Origin: Kryptolebias marmoratus | Lineage: Eukaryota > Chordata > Actinopteri > Cyprinodontiformes > Rivulidae | Assembly: GCF_001649575.2 (NCBI RefSeq) | Contig: NC_051433.1 | Span: forward strand, 24,289,229 to 24,353,228 | Direction of reading: 5' to 3' | Length of the DNA: 64,000 nucleotides | In this document: positions 46,801 through 58,633 of the stretch, piece after piece | How the letters are laid out: each line of letters begins with the position of its first letter | Position numbering within the stretch: the first letter of the stretch is position 1 | Notes under the pieces: generated by a model | Told to the model about the DNA's origin: nothing | What the model saw: only the letters and a program-made list of their open reading frames with translations | Databases searched by the model: none | Position numbers and translations under genes: made by a program

Positions 46801-48062
46801 TAGGTGCATCCCAATAAAATAAAATGTCAATGAAAAGTTTATTTGTTTCAGTAATTCTATTCAAAAAGCAAAACTCACATATCGTAGATTGATCAGACAT
46901 GAGGAGATATGTGTTTATTTCCTTTAAATTGGATGATCATTAGCTTACAGCAAATGAAAAGTTCAGTTTCTCAAAAAATGTAAATATTACACAAGACCAA
47001 TACCAAAAGACTACGTCCAACAAGGTGTGGACTGCAGTTGGAGTAAGAGTTTTAAGAACCACCAGGACCTGGGTTCCAGCATTCCCATTCCTTGTGCCAA
47101 GCCACTCCTGAACCAGAGACAACATCATGAAGTGTCTCATGTGGGCTGAGGACAAAACAGACTGGACTGTTGCTCAGTGGTCCAACCTCCTCTTTTCAGA
47201 TGAAATTAAATTTTGCATTTCGTTTAGGATTCAAGGCCCCTGAATCTGAAGGAAGAGTGGAGAGGCTCAGAACCCGATCTGTTTGAGGTGCAGAGTGAAG
47301 TTTCCAGTCAGTGACGATTTGAGGAGACACGTTGTCGGCCCGCTGGGTCCAAGTTCAAAGTCTACCAGGAAATTTCAGAGCACTTCATGCTTCCCACCGC
47401 TGACAGCCTTTATGACGTTACTGATTTATTTTGCCTGCCCACACTGCCAAAAGTACCGATACCTGCTTTAATGACCCCATGGTACCGCCGGGCCTGATTG
47501 GCTGAAATTCTAAACACTGAAGAGATTATCTGGGGTTTTGTCAAGAGGAAGATGAGAGACACCAGACCCAACAATGCAGATGAGCTGAAGGCCACTTTTA
47601 AAGCAGCCTGGGTTTTCTAGAACCTCAGCAGTTCCACAGGCCGACAGTGTAATTAATGCAAAAGGAGCCCAGACTAAGTACTGAATGCAGATACTGTACC
47701 AAAATATCCATCCAGCAGTCACTGTGTGAGAGGCAGGGGACATCCTGGACAGGTCTCCAGTCCATCACAGGGACATGTAGAGACAAATGAGACAGCCCAC
47801 CATTAACATTTTCACTCACATACCAAATATCTGTATTAAAAAGTCTTTGTTTTATTGGTCATATGTAATGTTCTAATTTTCTGAGAAACTGAATTTTGTG
47901 TTTTCTTTAACTGTAAGACATAATCATCATATTTAACACAAATAAACACTTGAACTATACCACTCTGTGTCGAATGAATCTTTATGTTATACAAGTTTCA
48001 CTTTTGAATCACTGAAATAAATTAACTTTACGATGATATTCTAATTGATTGAAATGTACCTG
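46801..48062 (+). mobile_element. Tc1-family DNA transposon, near full length, broken
   Basis: The left end (TAGGTGCATCCCAATAAAAT) and the inverted right end (CAGGTACATTTCAATCAATT) share a long imperfect terminal repeat that continues through 'gtttatttgtttcagtaatt'-type sequence. The right end is followed by TA. Between them lie recognisable segments of a Tc1 transposase gene in the order 'aggtgtggactgcagttgga', 'aagccactcctgaaccagag', 'ttttcagatgaaattaaatt', 'accaggaaatttcagagcac', 'gcccacactgccaaaagtac' and 'aagatgagagacaccagacc'. Frameshifts and deletions leave no open transposase frame. A retroposon tail is nested inside at about 47695-47815. Confidence 0.82.
47695..47815 (-). repeat. retroposon 3' tail nested inside the Tc1 element
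   Basis: The minus strand reads 'ccctgtgatggactggagac', 'ctgtccaggatgtcccctgc' and 'cagtgactgctggatgg', the same tail as at 40.6 kb. It interrupts the 3' part of the Tc1 element, so it inserted after Tc1. Confidence 0.65.
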
Positions 48063-48124
48063 TAAATGTGTGGCTTGCATCAAATAATGTATCAGCACAT
48101 GTTAATAACTAAAATGTCAACCTG

Positions 48125-48420
48125 CCCTTCTAACCCTTACATGCAAAGCGGTCACTGCAGTGGACAGCTATTTAAAAGCCATTTTCTTGTACATGTATGG
48201 GTTTTTGGGGTATAAGTGCACACAGACCACTGAGGTGGACGCTCGTGCGTCGAGCAACATAATGGCCGTGCACTGCAAGTGCAACTAACATGTTTCTCAA
48301 ATCTAAGATAGAGTTTAGAAAAAGAAAAAAAAAACATCTTACAAACAATAAAAATTCACCCTTTTTCTATGCCCTAAGAAAAAAAAAATAAAAAATTGAG
48401 AAAAAAAATCCTGGCTGAAG
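48125..48420. repeat. possible piggyBac-like MITE fragment
   Basis: 'taacccttacatgcaaag', 'ggtcactgcagtggacagct' and 'accactgaggtggacgctcg' resemble a fish TTAACCCTT-ended MITE. No right terminus was found. Confidence 0.3.
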
Positions 48421-49423
48421 TTATCATATTTCATGAACAAAAGGGCTATTTCCACACTGATCAGATCAGGCATCTCTTATGCCAAAATAATTTTGATTTA
48501 TTTTTTTGCTCATTTGATGGAGGGATTGGGGTTCCTAAAGTCAACAGACAAAATAAAATAAAAATTGGTTAAAACACTGTCCTGTGTTCTTCAGTCGGGG
48601 GCTTTTATTGTGGAGTTTATTTTGACTTGTTTGATGTTGGCAGAGCAGGCATCTGGCTCTGATTGCACACTAAGCCAAAGTGAGTTTGTTTCCAGCTCCC
48701 CTGCTGCGCAGGCGAGAATGAGCTGGGATTACTACTGGTTGGCTGCAAAACAAATACAAGGTTGGGTTGACTGAGCCCGTCTTGTGTTGTCTGCCTCCTC
48801 TTTAGAAGCTTGATGAGCAGGAATCTGCCAACAAACACACTCTTGAGGAAATGTTTCCATCTGCCAGGTATTCTACCTGGAAAAGTGCATCTTGTTAATA
48901 ATGGCTGAAACAAAGGGAGCGTTTTATGGCTGGATTGAATCTCGTCTCCTAACTCTGAAGACTTTCACTGAAATGTAACAAAGCTCTGTAACAGTGGTCC
49001 TATAGTCTCGAACAAACATGCTTTAATAAAGAGGCTTTTTTTTGTTCTTGATTACAGAACTCTAACTCCCAGCTACATATCCCTTTGGTCATAAAAAATA
49101 TCCCACCAAACTGTCGCAGGTAAAATGTCAGCCTCTGCTTTTGAGGTGGTTTTGGTTCATGCAGAACTTTAAGAGCAGCAGAAGTAGGGGTTGATGAAGG
49201 ATACGGTGAACTTGTTTCTTTTGTTGTGGTGTGAAATCAAATACATTTTCACTGTGACAAAGAAATGGGATAAATGTAAAACTGGAATTGCTTAGGATCA
49301 TTAATGACAAAAAAAGGCCAGTTGATTTTTGCGTGCAACATTACACAAGGTTAGAAGAAATTTACCTCCCATTTAGATGATGTTTATGCTTATAAGTGTT
49401 TACAATCAGATTACAAAGTCAGT
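48421..49423. other. intergenic sequence, nothing identified
   Basis: No exon or named element. Confidence 0.4.
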
Positions 49424-49832
49424 ATCTAGCATTCCTTGAAGGAACTCTGCCTTTCACGCCAGAATTTTAGACTAAGATCATCTTTTGCTTAAAAGATTGC
49501 AGTTGTAGTTGTTTTGAACGTTGTAAAATGACAATACGTGTTAGTGCTTAAAGAAAATGTGGAGAACAACTCTCTGTTACAGCCACTCCACATTATAGCT
49601 TAATATATGTGAAATTGACAGAGTTATAGCCATTTTTGTGTCTGCTAATGTCAATTAGCTGTGTCAGCCATCTTGAACTGGGTTGACTCCAGATGTTTAT
49701 CAGTTGTAAATGTACTTCCAGTGAGTTTGTTCTGAGAGTTTCATTAAAATCTGTGACACCATCTTGCTTCATGTTTACTCAAAAATTTCATTATCACCGT
49801 TTCACTGTTAGTGGTGGGCGATAATGAAAGCT
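49424..49832 (+). repeat. tandem-unit repeat family, single-unit copy
   Basis: Head palindrome TTCCTTGAAGGAA near 49431, then 'cagaattttagactaagatc', 'tcagccatcttgaactgggt' and 'gagagtttcattaaaatctg', closing with AGTGGTGGGCGATAATG near 49808-49825. One internal unit only. Confidence 0.75.
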
Positions 49833-50361
49833 AATAAATAAATCTCACGAGTTACCCTTGGCCCACTGTTAGCCTCAGCGCAATGATTTAGGGCTTCTAA
49901 TTTCCTGAGCATTACATGCAGCCATATTCTCAGGAGCAGATGAAGCAAACATCAATCATCAGCTTATGTATGAAAGAAAGTTAGGCTGAAGAAAAAGTGG
50001 GCTGAAAGTCACAGGAGGCACAAATGTGACACTGGAGTTTTAGAGAACTTTGACAACTTTTTTAATTCCACTTTTTAAAAACTCAGATTTTTGACTCGAA
50101 GCACAAACCTCCGCCAAGGCCATACGGTCATTAAAAATATTGTAGGATTCTGATGTGATCTGCATTGCCACCAACATTTAATTACTATTTTTTCTTTCTT
50201 GAATATTTCATCAAAATCTGTTCATTCATTTTTACCTAATCTAACAGACATGACAAACTACTAAAAACATATCCTCCATGGAGAAGGTAAGTATTAGTGG
50301 CAATGCATGAGCTCTGAAGTATCATTAAAAATGTTTGGTGCTTTGAGGATTTATTTCTAGT
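49833..50361. other. intergenic sequence, nothing identified
   Basis: No exon or named element; possibly a diverged outlying part of the adjacent repeats. Confidence 0.35.
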
Positions 50362-50890
50362 CTGCTTTTCTGTCTGCCTGTCTTATTAGGAAATTTGGTG
50401 TGACGGTAGTAGAGAGTCATCCCCAACACATATTCTGAGCATTACCAGATTGTGCAAGATCTGGGTTTCAAATTTTACCATTACCTATTTGGAGTCAACT
50501 TTGTCTGTTAGCAAAATATCTCATGGACGGCTAGACAGATTTTACTGAAACTTTCAAAATGTAATCATTGAATGTAAATATACAACTGATAAAGTTTTGA
50601 AGCAACCCTAATTCAAGATGGCTGCCATAGCCAACTGACATCAGAAAACACAAAAAGGGCTATAATTTTGTCAATTTTACAGATATTGTGCTAAAACCTG
50701 GTGTGGCTGTAGCTGAGAGTCATTCACAACACATACTCCAGATGCTACTCATTACATAACATCTTTGCTTAAAACTTTTGAATTATTTGTTGGAGTCAAC
50801 CTAGTTTGTCTGTTAGTAAAATGTTTTTGGAACCCCTTTATAAATGTTAATGAAACTTTCCAAAAGTAATCTCTGGTAATAGACATTGAT
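50362..50890 (-). repeat. tandem-unit repeat family, about two units, minus orientation
   Basis: 'tgtctgttagcaaaatatct' near 50502 and 'tttgtctgttagtaaaatgt' near 50806 are about 303 bp apart, with 'aagatggctgccatagccaa' and 'gtagctgagagtcattcaca' between them. Neither terminus is well preserved. Confidence 0.7.
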
Positions 50891-52772
50891 GATGGGATTT
50901 CAGGCATTAGCTGCACTGACACCTTCAACATTTCCTCATGAATGCTCTTGTTTCATGAACCCCTAAACATCATCATTTCCAAACTGAGTCTGGCTCTGAT
51001 AATTACTTTGTCAATTTCAGAAAAATGTTGGGATTGGTTAATCCAAGGCATCGGTTAATGACACAAAACTGCAGTTTCACCATGTTTACCCAAAGAGGCT
51101 TACAGTTTCCTTCCTTTCCAGTTGTATGATGCAGTTGTAGTACACAGCTGCCAGTCTGAAGGAATGACTGATATATGACCACGTTCAGAGCTGGATCGCA
51201 CTCTGACAGACTTACAATCATCTAGACATCCATTCATCAGAAATCTAACCTGAACGAGCAGCCTGTTGGTGTGAAAATATCACTCAGAAATGACTATTTG
51301 AAGACATCCCTCCTCAATCTTCGGTGAGCAGGCGATCCTAGAGAGACCCAAGAATTATTGAACAATTCAGCTGCCCTATAATCCAATTGCCCTTTTAACC
51401 TGACCCTAGTACTCAGTAATGTAATGCATGTCTGAATAATCCCTGTGGGAGAATCTTAATGTGGGGTCAAACGAGGAGGGGAGAAAGAAATCTCAGCACT
51501 GAATAAGTCTGCCGGCTGTACGAAGCATTTTGATCAGCGGCTTGGTAACAATCCTCCGCCTCTGCAGAGGAGCGGTTCCTACAAGGAGCTGATTCGGAAA
51601 ACAAAAACAAATTTCTTAAGGTAATAGTTAAAACATAAAAAGACAGCTTCTGTTTTCATAGAGCAATGCGCGTTAGAACGTGCATGAGCAGTGTCCCTTC
51701 GATGACCTCTGTCTGACCCTCAAGTTAGGTCTTAAAGAGACTGAAAATAAGATTTAAATCTAACATCTTGAATGTCTAAATCATAGACTGTAAATAGAGC
51801 CAAACATAGAATGCTTTAAAAATATGAAATGCTGTACGGTTTTATTTTTGGTCATTACATGACATCTAAATAACTTTATAAAATATATCTATTATGCTGA
51901 GACAGAGTATTACTACATTCAAGAAGATATTGTTTTGCTTAAGCAGCTTACTAATCCACAAACTTAAGTGTTTTTCAGCATAGTTGCATGAATGTTTTAT
52001 TGGTTGTTTTTCTGTTTCTCCATTTCCAAACTCAGTGTGTGGTCCGTGCATGGCATAGACTAAATCATCATGGCTCTTCTGAAGCTAAATGTTGCCCACT
52101 CTGTGCTAAAAGGTTCATTTAGGCACTTAAGTTGTGTCCTTAGAAATACTGTCCAATGAAGCAAACAAACGTATTGCAGGAGTGGACTTTTCAACCTGAT
52201 ATTTGCAGTAAACAAAAACACCTTCGTTGTTGGAATAAGTGCAGTTTCACGTGCAGAAAGAAGACATGAATTTCCCATGTTTTTGCATGTGGAAAACTAT
52301 GTGACCATATGTGATCACATGAACATGTTAGATAAGGGTCCAAAAACATGCGTCACATGTTCATTTCACATCTTTTCACATGTGATTCCCACTGATCTTC
52401 ATCGATAGTTCTCCCAGCTTTATCAGGATTTAGTTTGAACACAGGTTGTTTTTTTCTTCCTTCATTTTCCAATTCTAATGATCCATAAATCATTAGAATT
52501 AGAAAATCTTGGCATTTTCTTCAGAAAATAGTGGGCTATAAACACCATAGCAAATATCAATACAGGAGCTAATGTTCCAAGAAACACTCTGAAAATACGA
52601 AAAGACTCTCAGGAAGACTGGAGAAGTATTGATCCAGACTACAATGCAAAGCCACATAAATTATTTTAACTTGAACATTGTTTTAAAACAATTGTTTTAA
52701 AGTGTCGCCAATTCAAAATCAAAAGTTTAAGAAATACATTCTATGAAGTGCCTTTGGATTTAAAAGTTTAAC
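50891..52772. other. intergenic, low-repeat
   Basis: The part at about 51320-51600 is repeat-free and of even composition, a possible conserved non-coding block. No exon recognised elsewhere. Confidence 0.35.
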
Positions 52773-53218
52773 TGTCAAGGACGGTGGAGAAAGAGATGAA
52801 CCCAGAACCCAGAGCGCAGACTCATGATAAAAACGAAAATTTATTTTCAAAAATAAAACAAAAAGCTGACGGGGCAGGAAAACTAAACGTAACAAAAGCA
52901 ATACAAAAAGGCGAGGTGGGGCAAGACAAGGAACGAGGACAATGCAGGACTAGAGACAATGAACCAGCGAGGAAGTGGAGAAGTGACCAGGTTTTAAAGT
53001 TGAGGGTAATTATGGGAAGTGGGCACAGGTGAGTGATAACAAGTGCGGGCAGGTTGAGATGGGCGTGGTAGGTAAACAAGTGTTGACTGAGGACAGGTGG
53101 ATGATGACAAACGGGCAACAAGAAGGAAAACAACAAAAACAATAAACCAAAACCAAAAGAAACCAGAAACAAAACACTAAATAAAAAAAGAAACACACCA
53201 TCGAAACAAAACCTGACA
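52773..53218 (+). repeat. TGTCA/TGACA-ended dispersed repeat, copy 3 (most complete)
   Basis: Starts TGTCAAGG and ends CCTGACA, 446 bp. The plus strand is purine-rich ('gaacccagaacccagagcgc', 'gtgacgaggtttt'-type, 'gaggacaggtggatgatgac'), so the minus strand carries spurious Leu/Phe/Ser-rich frames of 60-124 codons. Probably a non-autonomous DNA transposon; no clear target duplication. Confidence 0.6.
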
Positions 53219-55873
53219 ATAACACTGACTTATTTTAACACTACAGTCTTGCTTCAGCTTTTACTGTGCATTTTCAGTGTCATATATGAATTTAAACTAC
53301 CAGAAATTATATACTTTTGTATATATATATTTTTTTTATTATAACTCATTATTTTCTAAAGTGCACTTCAGAACCATGAAGTCTGGCTATTTGATTTTTG
53401 CATTTTACTGCAGATTGTAAAACAAATTGTTAGAGCATAAAAACCTATATAAACATGTATAATTAGAAATTTATTATTATTATTTTAATAAGAGTGATTT
53501 TAGCTAAATATGATTCTTTTTATGCATCTCTGCCTGAAGGTCCAAAAATAGACGGAATATTTAAGAATAGAATATAGAATATTTAATTTTCAGCTTTGTC
53601 CCTAACTATATACAGATTTATGTTCTCTTTAAACTGATAATTATTAAAAATCAGTTTCAGACAGAATGGATAAATCCTGTAGTTTGGTAAATAGTCGCAT
53701 GGAAAAACAGAGAAACTCACACAAACTTAAAAAAAAACCCTATCAGCTCATTAGAAGGAACCTACATAGAAAATACTACAAGCATTATCGAATCGATCCA
53801 GACTCAGCAGGATCGTGTGAGTCTGCTAATGACTTTTTTTTGGTTGAAGGTCTGTCTGCGGTGGCCGGCCACCTCCCTGTTTCCACGGCAGCAACGAGAA
53901 GCAGCAGAGGTACATAACAGCACAGCAGCCTGCTTTCACATTCATAGAAATCTCAGCCATTAATTCGCAAGAATGGAGGTGAGTTCCAATGCTGATGAAA
54001 TATATGAGAGGAGCAGAAGCAATTTCTATCTTTAAGCCAACAGACACTCCCCTCACTTCATTCTGCCCTGGCTGGTTGGAGTAAACTGATGTAGAAAGAC
54101 AAGTTTTTTTTTGTTGTTGTTTTATTTTCTTTTTCTCTCTGCAGCTCACACTGAATATGAAACCATCCCTGCTGCGAAGGAGGGAGGGAGGGCTGGCTGG
54201 TGATGTAAGCAACACTGCAATCCATGACTCCTGCAAACAAAACTCTGCGCATATCTTCGTTTCCCCACTTCGAAATCTCCTTTACACCACATTGCAAACA
54301 GTGTGTCATGCACGCGCTGGCAACTTGGAGCAGGAACATAAATGATTCACTGGCACGGAGACTCCGAGGGGCCCACCATGCTCCGTGGGCGCTGCAGGAG
54401 AGAGAGGGCTGTTTGTGCCAGCTGGCAGCAGGGCGCCGTCGGTTGGCACCTCTCATGGCTCTTGTAGGTACTGACATCTTCAACAGGGGTTGTAACAACC
54501 CTCCCCACCCCCGCTTCATTCTTCCTTCTCCGCTCCTGACTCCAGACAGCCATCCTCAGCAGAGCCTGAAATAAGACTGAGGCTCATTCGTACGGTGCTC
54601 TATCTCCTTCTCAACATCTCATTATGCTCCCCGCTGCAGAGGAGAGGGGTTTTCACAGCCACACGTAAGCCCCTGGAAAATAATAATGCAGTAGCTGAGG
54701 CACTTTTCGATCACACTGGTGCATAACAACCTCTCACTTGTGAATTAGATGTCTCAGCAGACACCCCTTTATTCTGCCTCCCCTCAGATTTCTAATCCCC
54801 TTTGGCTGCACCTCCATTTCTTCATCTGTGCCGCCTTCATTATCAGCTGCGGCGGTGCTGCTGCTGCCGTGTTTGCTGTCGCTTCCGTGAAGATCAGACG
54901 GCTTTAACATGACATTTAACATCCCAATCTAGGAAGCAGATAAACATCGGGGTTTTAACTCTGCGACCACTGACAGAAATCCCTGTAAAACCCCAGCTGA
55001 AGCAGCAGATTATGTTATCTCCGCGGCGATGGCGTTCTCTTTCCTGCATCGTGTCTTTAATGAAGTTTTCTCCTCAAGTGTCAACCTGTGAGTGGCACTC
55101 TATTTACCAACTGTTGCCGTGGCATTTGATGCACAAAGCTGACAGTTTTCCTGCGTTGCTGCAAAAGTAAAGATGTTTAATTCACGACTGGAAAATCCCG
55201 CCAACGACTGTTGTGACACTTGGCTAAGAGGAGGCAGATTTTTAGGTCTTGTAAGAGTTTAATTTGACAGGTGTACCAGCAGCCGCAACATAGCTGTAGG
55301 TGAAACTACAGCTCGGCAGCAGAGATTCCCCAGATGGGAAACGAGTTAAAAGCCACGCTTTCAGCACTTCGTTATTTCATCTCTTAGCTCAAACACCGCG
55401 TAGCAAAGCTGTCAACCCCTGTTCTTTATGCCTAAGTAATCTTGTGATGTGAGCATGTCTCAGAGAAACGGTTAGACCTCATAGTGGATTTCTTTCCCCT
55501 GCTGTGATGTTTGAATTCCAGGTTGAGAAAAAAAAAATCCTTAAGCCCCTTCCTTGGGTCACCCCAAGTGAATGAGTTCACGTTAGCATAACTGCAGCTG
55601 CCTGGATCGCTTATTAGGAGCTTGGCTGAGCTCTCAAGGTTTTGTTTGGATGGCTCCCAAATGGAAACGCACACTTGGAGCTGTGCCAAGCTGTCAGCAC
55701 TGGCAAAGGAGTTGCGGCGTGAATGATGGCAGGATGCTCGAGTAGAGCAGTCCCTTGGGGCTGCCGATGGATCAAACTTTGAGTCCAAATGAGCAAAGCA
55801 CTAATCACACAGAGCTGTGTGTTAAGATGCAAATATTCATTCTAACCAGACACAAAAATTGAAAAAAAAAATA
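53219..55873. other. intergenic, low-repeat; candidate conserved non-coding DNA
   Basis: From about 54150 to 55800 GC content is higher than in the neighbours and no repeats are recognised. It includes a GCGGCGGTGCTGCTGCTGCCG stretch near 54850. Overlapping frames of 116-153 codons at 54058-54574 on both strands share no domain and look like composition effects. Confidence 0.35.
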
Positions 55874-56183
55874 GGGTGGCAGTGGCTCAGGAGGTAGGGG
55901 TTTGTCTTGTAATCGGAGGGTTGCTGGTTTGAGCCCCCGCTCCAGCTGTCTCAGCCGTTGTGTCCTTGGGCAAGACACTTCACCCGCCTTGCCTACTGGT
56001 GGTGGTCAGAGGTGCCGGTGTGATGGCAGCCTCACTTCTGTCAGCCCGCCCCAGGGCAGCTGTGGCTGCAATGTAGCTTACCACCATCAGTGTGTGAATG
56101 GGTGAATGATTGTAGTGTAAAGTGCTTTGGGGTCCTTGGACTAGATAAAGCGCTATATAAGTGCAAGCAATTTACCATTTACC
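55874..56183 (+). repeat. tRNA-derived SINE, full length
   Basis: The tRNA-like head has an A-box-like GTGGCTCAGGAGGTA and a B-box-like GGTTTGAGCCC. The body follows ('tccttgggcaagacacttca', 'gtgaatgggtgaatgattgt', 'gtaaagtgctttggggtcc'), and the tail ends AAGCGCTATATAAGTGCAA and TTTACCATTT. This order is that of an abundant teleost SINE. Confidence 0.8.
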
Positions 56184-57594
56184 AAAATGACACCTAAACT
56201 TGAAGGGTTTCAGATGTGAACGTCTCCAAACGAGGAACAGTGGATGTAAAACAAACATGGAAGTAATCAAGAAACAAGCTGCAAGTTAAACTATTTTAAA
56301 CTCAAATAAAACAGGATTTAAACAATGATGCTGTTTTATGTTAGTCTGATGGATTTCCTATTAAAGACCCTAAACATGCATTAAGATAAACTTTTATTGT
56401 TCCTATAACTCCTGTGTCTGCAGTGCAAGAAAAGGGAGAACTTCAAGTCTTTTTTAAACAATCTGTAGTACAACTGGACTGCTCTGGTTTGAAATGATCA
56501 TGATGGACAGGTGACCTGGCCAGAGAGTGCCTCATCTCTTGTTTGTTGCTTGCTGGATTAGGGACAAGTCTAACCCTAACAAGATTATGTGGATAGAGAA
56601 AATGAGTGAGGGTTCAAAATTATGTAGGAGCGCAGTGAGTGGTTTATTATATTAGAAAAACAGCAGAAACTGTCATTGCAAAAACAGAATTAAATTTTTA
56701 AAAAATGTTTTTTTTTTGTGAAGGACTGGGTTGACTCCAAAAATTAATCAGTTGTCAAAGTCTGACAGACAAAATGGATATTTTGGTCCCAATGTGCCTA
56801 TTGTATCTTCCTCTAAGCCAGACAATAACACAGCTTTCTCTTGTCACATGGTTTGTTAATAATGTTATGCAGCACTTTGGCTGCAGTGCGTACCAGATGA
56901 ATTTTAACAGAGAGTTACTTTCACAATTCAAACACGGAAAGTTGGGCAGTTTCCTGGCTAGCTGCTGTCATTTGAAAACATTTTAGCTTATAAAGTCTTT
57001 GACAGCTTGTACTACGTCAAATGCAACACAGAAGAAATTTAATGTTCAAAATCACCAGAACTCAGTGTTTGACAAACCTGTTAGCTGTCTACTATTGCTA
57101 ATCTGGCTCAGCTAGCTCCTCCTAAACATTAGGTCTGAGAGTTGTAAAATGCTTCACAGTGAACTTGCTTCGATGAGTTCATAATTCCTTGCTTTCACAG
57201 AGTATTCTCAGAAGCACTCAGAGAGCCAGTGAATAGGTACACTTAAGACACAGACTACGGGGTTTGCAGTTGATTCATACAAATAAAAAAAAGACTCTTT
57301 CAAAGACCAGGTCTAGGAATTGAACACAATTTTTTTAATGATTTATGCACACATTTTATGGAAAAGTGCACATGTGAAAACGTTGAATCCTATATTTACT
57401 TATATTTTATAAGATAGACTTGCAATCTTGTAATTTACTCTTGAACTCTTTCAAAAGGAATGTGCTGTCAATGCAAATTAATTCTGACCTATCCTTATTG
57501 ATCGTTGTATATACAATTATTAAAAAAGTTTATACTTGACGCTTACGTCGGTGCAGTATTCTCCGAAAAGACAGGGGGCAGTAGTGAAGTGAAG
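56184..57594. other. intergenic; small tandem-unit repeat fragment near 56725-56775
   Basis: 'ggttgactccaaaaattaat' and 'cagttgtcaaa' near 56727 match a short piece of the tandem-unit family. Nothing else recognised. Confidence 0.4.
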
Positions 57595-57660
57595 TGAAAT
57601 TTATTTATATAGCAAGTTTCTGCAACAAGGCGACCCAAAGTGCTAAAATGTACAGGAATG
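57595..57660. repeat. retroposon 3'-tail-like fragment
   Basis: 'gaaatttatttatatagcaa' and 'gacccaaagtgctaaa' resemble the 'tttatttatatagcgc ... aaagtgct' tails of fish LINEs and SINEs. Confidence 0.4.
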
Positions 57661-57720
57661 TCCATGAAACTAAATGTACAGGAAGGCTAAATAAGCTAAC
57701 ATAAACTGAAAAATGATAAT

Positions 57721-57890
57721 GCTAAACTAAAGGTACAACATGTCTAACTAATAGTAATAAAGGCCCGCTAAACAGCCAACATAAAAAATGCTAGGGTAAA
57801 CATGACAATGCTAAACTAAAAGTACCAAGAGACTAACTAACAGTACTCAGGCCCGCTAAACAGCCAACATAAGAATTACTAAGATAACTA
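57721..57890. repeat. tandem duplication, period about 88-89 bp
   Basis: GCTAAACTAAA recurs at 57721 and 57810, and AGGCCCGCTAAACAGCCAAC recurs at 57761 and 57849. The two diverged copies make a short minisatellite. Confidence 0.75.
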
Positions 57891-57949
57891 GACTAAGGTA
57901 GTGAAGGAGGGAGTGGGATGACAGAGATGAGGCAGAGAAAGCGGAAAGT

Positions 57950-58001
57950 GTGCGCGCGTGTGTGTGTGTGTAGAGGCGGTGGCAGGCATTGTGGTGCGTG
58001 T

Positions 58002-58043
<42 letters not shown>
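57950..58043. repeat. (GT)n microsatellite
   Basis: A first GT/GCG-rich tract lies at about 57950-57971, and a longer uninterrupted (GT)n tract follows from about 58007 to 58043. Confidence 0.9.
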
Positions 58044-58045
<2 letters not shown>

Positions 58046-58459
58046 TAGAGAAGTCCATGAATTAAGTCACAGAGGCCATTGTCTTTGATAATGATGGAAT
58101 GTTTATCAGCCAGCCCAGAGCAGATCCACAGATGTCCTTAGGCAAGGGAGGGGGCAGAGCATCTTGTTTACATAAAATCTGGGGAGAAATTGAAGATAGC
58201 TAGCCAAGGCCAGCGAAGGGAGCCAGATTCACATAACAATAATTGTTGTGTACACTACATAACCAGTGGAAATGTGGTAAAAAAAGAGAGCAGATACCCA
58301 ACTGTTAAACTTGGACACTAAAGATGAACAATTTGAGGGATTTGTGGGCGAGAAATGAAAATATGTAATAGTGAGTGTATTGTGTTGTATTTTACATGTT
58401 ATAACTGAACAAGGTTGAGAGTTATTGTGAATTCTCTCATTAATGTTTGAACAATGTTT

Positions 58460-58633
58460 ACAGGTATTGTGAACCCATTTAATAAAGTTTGACTGACTTA
58501 TCTGACTGTTTTCTTTCGTTTATTGAGCCTTATAGTATGGTGTGCTTTATATATGACAAAAGTTTGAAAATGGACCATTCGTTGACAGTGCTTCTTATAA
58601 TTCAGTGCGCCCTATAGTGCGGAAAATACGGTA
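58460..58633 (+). repeat. dispersed DNA-repeat terminus
   Basis: 'gagccttatagtatggtgtg', 'cagtgcgccctatagtgcgg' and the closing AAAATACGGTA match the end of a common fish MITE whose terminus contains GCGCCTTATAGT..GAAAATACGG. Only one end is seen. Confidence 0.55.

Noticed and set aside
52822..53196. 124-codon minus-strand Leu/Phe-rich frame resembling a membrane protein
   Set aside because: Lies wholly within a TGTCA/TGACA-ended repeat whose purine-rich strand gives hydrophobic codons on the complement.
54058..54519. 153-codon minus-strand frame
   Set aside because: Overlaps 60-136 codon frames in other phases and on the other strand; no domain or splice context; likely a composition effect.
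55874..56183. possible tRNA gene from A- and B-box-like motifs
   Set aside because: The motifs belong to a tRNA-derived SINE head with a long non-tRNA body; no cloverleaf with a 3' acceptor stem was seen.
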